A DNA stretch of 64,000 nucleotides, from positions 167,954 through 231,953 of the forward strand of contig NZ_BDAY01000011.1 of NCBI RefSeq assembly GCF_001612685.1. The letters are read 5' to 3'. Numbering within the stretch: position 1 is the stretch's first letter; every line of letters begins with the position of its first letter. Origin of the DNA: Nocardia altamirensis NBRC 108246. Lineage in GTDB: Bacteria > Actinomycetota > Actinomycetes > Mycobacteriales > Mycobacteriaceae. The position numbers and the translations under genes were made by a program. This document shows positions 62,100 through 64,000 of this stretch, piece by piece. The notes beneath the pieces were generated by a model that had not been told where the DNA came from, made no database searches, and worked only from the letters and a program-made list of their open reading frames with translations.

Positions 62100-63692
62100 T
62101 CAGCCCGCATCGGCGCTTTCGAATTCGGGTTGTTTGTCTGTCTCACCGCGAGGGTCGTTGCCGAGCTCCGCCGGACTCTTCTGTTTTCCGACAGCAGGCA
62201 AGGCAATCAGCAGCACGGCTGCTCCGAGGAGTGCGATGACGGTGATCCAGCCCGCGCCGACGTGCATCGCGTGGATGAACGCATTGTCGGCTGCCTGAGC
62301 AAGACTGGGCTGGTTGATGGCGGTGGCGACGTGGCGGGCCTGTTCAGCGGAAACTCGCGCCTGATCCTGCACCGAACCCGGTACACCTTCCAGCGCAGGT
62401 TCGATCGCACGTCGGTAGGCGATGGACATGATCGTGCCGCCTACCGCGATGCCGATGACGCTGCCGGTTTGTCGCACGGTGTTGGTGACGGCCGATCCTG
62501 CACCGGCCTGTTCCAACGGCAGGTTGCTGATCAACGCGGCGGTAACCTGGCCGATCACGACGCCGATCGCGAGACCTTGGATCAACAACAGGATCTCGAT
62601 CCAGACGAGTGGAGTGTGCAGTCCGAGGAACCCGTACCCGCCCATGGTCAGCGCAGCGACGGTCAGCGCGGGCACCGCGACAGGGCGTAGCGACAGCCGG
62701 CGAACCAGATACGAGCCGATGGGCGCCCCCGCGAGCGCGCCGAGTGCGGTCGGGATATTGGCCAAACCCGCTTTCATCGGCGAAAATCCCAGCGCGCCTT
62801 GCAGATAGAAGGCGTTGTAGAAGGTGATGGCGGCGACAGCGAAGAGCAGCAATCCGAGCGCGACATTGCCGCCACCGAAGGTGCGGTGCGCGAGCAGTCG
62901 TGGATCAAAGCTGGGCTGCTCGGACCGCAGTTCGGCGAGTACGAAAACGGCCAGCAGCACCAGACCGGCAACGATCGGCGCCCAGACATCGATGCGACTC
63001 CACTCGGTCACCTGTCCCGCTTGGATCAGTCCGTAGGCCAATGCCACGAGCCCACCGATCGACAACACCATTCCAGCGAAGTCCAGTGGCCGCCGCGTGG
63101 CGCTGCGGAAATTCGGAACCAGCACGACGAGCCCGACCAACGCCAATGCCGCGACTGGGACATTGATCAGAAACACTGAGCCCCACCAGAAATGATCGAG
63201 CAGGAACCCCGCCAGCACCGGGCCTGCCGCCATTCCGACACCGGCCGACGTCGAGAAAATGCTGATCGCGGCAGTCCGCGCAGGGCCGGTAAAGGTCCAC
63301 ATCAGGATGGCCAGCATGGCGGGCGTAATCAGCGCGCTGCCCACTCCCATCGCAGCTCGAGCCGCAATCAGCTGGCCTGCATCGCTGGCGTAGGCCGCCA
63401 ACAGCGAGGACCCGGCGAAGATCACCAACCCGCTGGCGAACACCGTCCGGTGACCGAAGCGATCGCCTACTGCGCCTGCGGTGAACATCAATGTGGCGAA
63501 GGCCAGAGTGTATGAACCGGTCGCCCATTGCAGCTGACCAGGATTGGCCCCCAATCCGCGGACCGGGTCGGCAAGGGTCTCCAGTGCGGTACTCAGGACG
63601 GTATTGTCCAGCCAAATCAGCAGGGAACACAACATGAGAACGGCAAGAATCAACTGCTGCCTGAACTTCGGCAGCGGTGGAAGCGTGGTCAT
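62100..63692 (-). CDS. MFS drug transporter, DHA2 (14-helix) type
   Basis: A 530-residue proton-driven exporter of the EmrB/QacA type. LIWLDNTVLSTALETLA is the signature of helix 1; motif A is GDRFGHRTVF, motif C GVGMAAGPVLAGFL. About 14 hydrophobic helices are visible. A Lys/Asp-rich polar tail follows the last helix. ATG 63692 has AAGG upstream; the longer frame to 63764 is rejected. The lower-GC upstream region holds an inverted repeat (63762) that may bind a regulator outside the window. Confidence 0.9.
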   Translation of the reverse strand: MTTLPPLPKFRQQLILAVLMLCSLLIWLDNTVLSTALETLADPVRGLGANPGQLQWATGSYTLAFATLMFTAGAVGDRFGHRTVFASGLVIFAGSSLLAAYASDAGQLIAARAAMGVGSALITPAMLAILMWTFTGPARTAAISIFSTSAGVGMAAGPVLAGFLLDHFWWGSVFLINVPVAALALVGLVVLVPNFRSATRRPLDFAGMVLSIGGLVALAYGLIQAGQVTEWSRIDVWAPIVAGLVLLAVFVLAELRSEQPSFDPRLLAHRTFGGGNVALGLLLFAVAAITFYNAFYLQGALGFSPMKAGLANIPTALGALAGAPIGSYLVRRLSLRPVAVPALTVAALTMGGYGFLGLHTPLVWIEILLLIQGLAIGVVIGQVTAALISNLPLEQAGAGSAVTNTVRQTGSVIGIAVGGTIMSIAYRRAIEPALEGVPGSVQDQARVSAEQARHVATAINQPSLAQAADNAFIHAMHVGAGWITVIALLGAAVLLIALPAVGKQKSPAELGNDPRGETDKQPEFESADAG

Positions 63693-64000
63693 GAACACCT
63701 TCGGATATCGATCGGCGAAAACCTGAACGATTGGACCATAAGCAAATCGAAACCACGGTGTCAATTTTAGAGATTCTTGCCAAAATTGTTGCGACCGAAC
63801 GGCTTATATGCCCACACGGGATTTGCACGATAAACAATTCCGTGCCCTACAGCGGATTTGCGAATTGCAGAATTTCATGCCTTCCGAAGACTTGCCGAGC
63901 GGATTCCATGCCCGCCAGCGAGAAGTCACACCGCCCCCTGCCGCCCCAGCTCGGCCCAACCCGCAGCACATGCCCTTTGGTCGTCTTGTTGGCATGGCAC
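63693..64000. other. upstream region at the right edge
   Basis: About 300 bases up to the window end, with an AT-rich patch at 63740-63870. The minus-strand frame 63804-63995 has no ribosome-binding site or recognisable product. The regulator of the exporter, if local, lies beyond the edge. Confidence 0.35.
63762..63788. promoter_or_regulatory. inverted repeat upstream of the DHA2 exporter
   Basis: CAATTTT (63762-63768) and AAAATTG (63782-63788) are perfect complements 13 bases apart, about 70-96 bases upstream of the exporter start in an AT-rich patch. This is the expected place and shape for a TetR- or MarR-type site; no regulator is visible. Confidence 0.45.

Noticed and set aside
63804..63995. 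A 63-codon frame at the right edge
   Set aside because: No ribosome-binding site and no recognisable product; likely non-coding.

Overview
The window is high-GC actinobacterial DNA. The 3' end of nuoN, an aat gene, a type VII-secretion-style Rhs operon, lipoproteins, a HelD helicase, an F420-type flavoprotein and many GTG/TTG starts all fit a soil member of the Mycobacteriales. Nocardia is my best guess. It is inferred from gene content only, because no rRNA or tRNA is present. Apart from nuoN, aat and perhaps helD and the ligase, this is accessory chromosome: hydrolases, short-chain dehydrogenases, transporters and one-component regulators.

Layout. 1-2.2 kb: nuoN tail, a small membrane protein, aat. 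2.5-13.1 kb: a DUF6228-like protein, two short-chain dehydrogenases, four alpha/beta hydrolases (two are paralogues flanking a TetR gene), a DUF418 membrane protein and an unknown protein. 13.4-14.0 kb: a Pro/Cys-repeat secreted protein. 14.4-23.9 kb: a tightly coupled minus-strand operon with an SseB-like protein, a WXG100-like protein, a giant Rhs protein (about 2731 aa) and a small acidic protein overlapping its stop. I read it as a type VII-secreted polymorphic toxin system with two candidate effector domains and an immunity candidate. 24.3-28.2 kb: subtilisin-like protease, HdeD-like membrane protein, DUF4232 lipoprotein, free-standing maltokinase-cap protein. 28.3-33.4 kb: an RbsB/RbsC/RbsA-type sugar ABC transporter with a divergent LacI gene. 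33.5-43.96 kb: SMI1/KNR4 protein, F420/PPOX flavoprotein, hydrolase-LysR pair, zinc-finger coiled-coil protein, secreted protein, hydrolase-TetR pair, NmrA-AsnC pair. 44-49.6 kb: a possibly decayed locus, a two-domain VOC protein, a carboxylesterase broken by one amber codon, a membrane protein-TetR pair, a carboxymuconolactone decarboxylase-like protein. 49.6-55 kb: amidase, tyrosine recombinase, HelD. 55.3-64 kb: two MFS exporters, GNAT, ADP-ribosylglycohydrolase, nucleotidyltransferase, short-chain dehydrogenase, unknown genes, ATP-dependent ligase.

The recurring theme is a regulator divergent from one or two enzymes or transporters, with a readable palindromic operator between them. Good examples are at 9.46, 32.2, 36.6, 41.2 and 48.3 kb. 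Three repeat classes stand out: a 47-bp inverted-repeat element (three good copies plus one degenerate), a family of GGGACAT-core hairpins, and a 28-29 bp minisatellite that supplies the 3' end of a gene. I saw no tRNA, rRNA, CRISPR array or complete insertion sequence.
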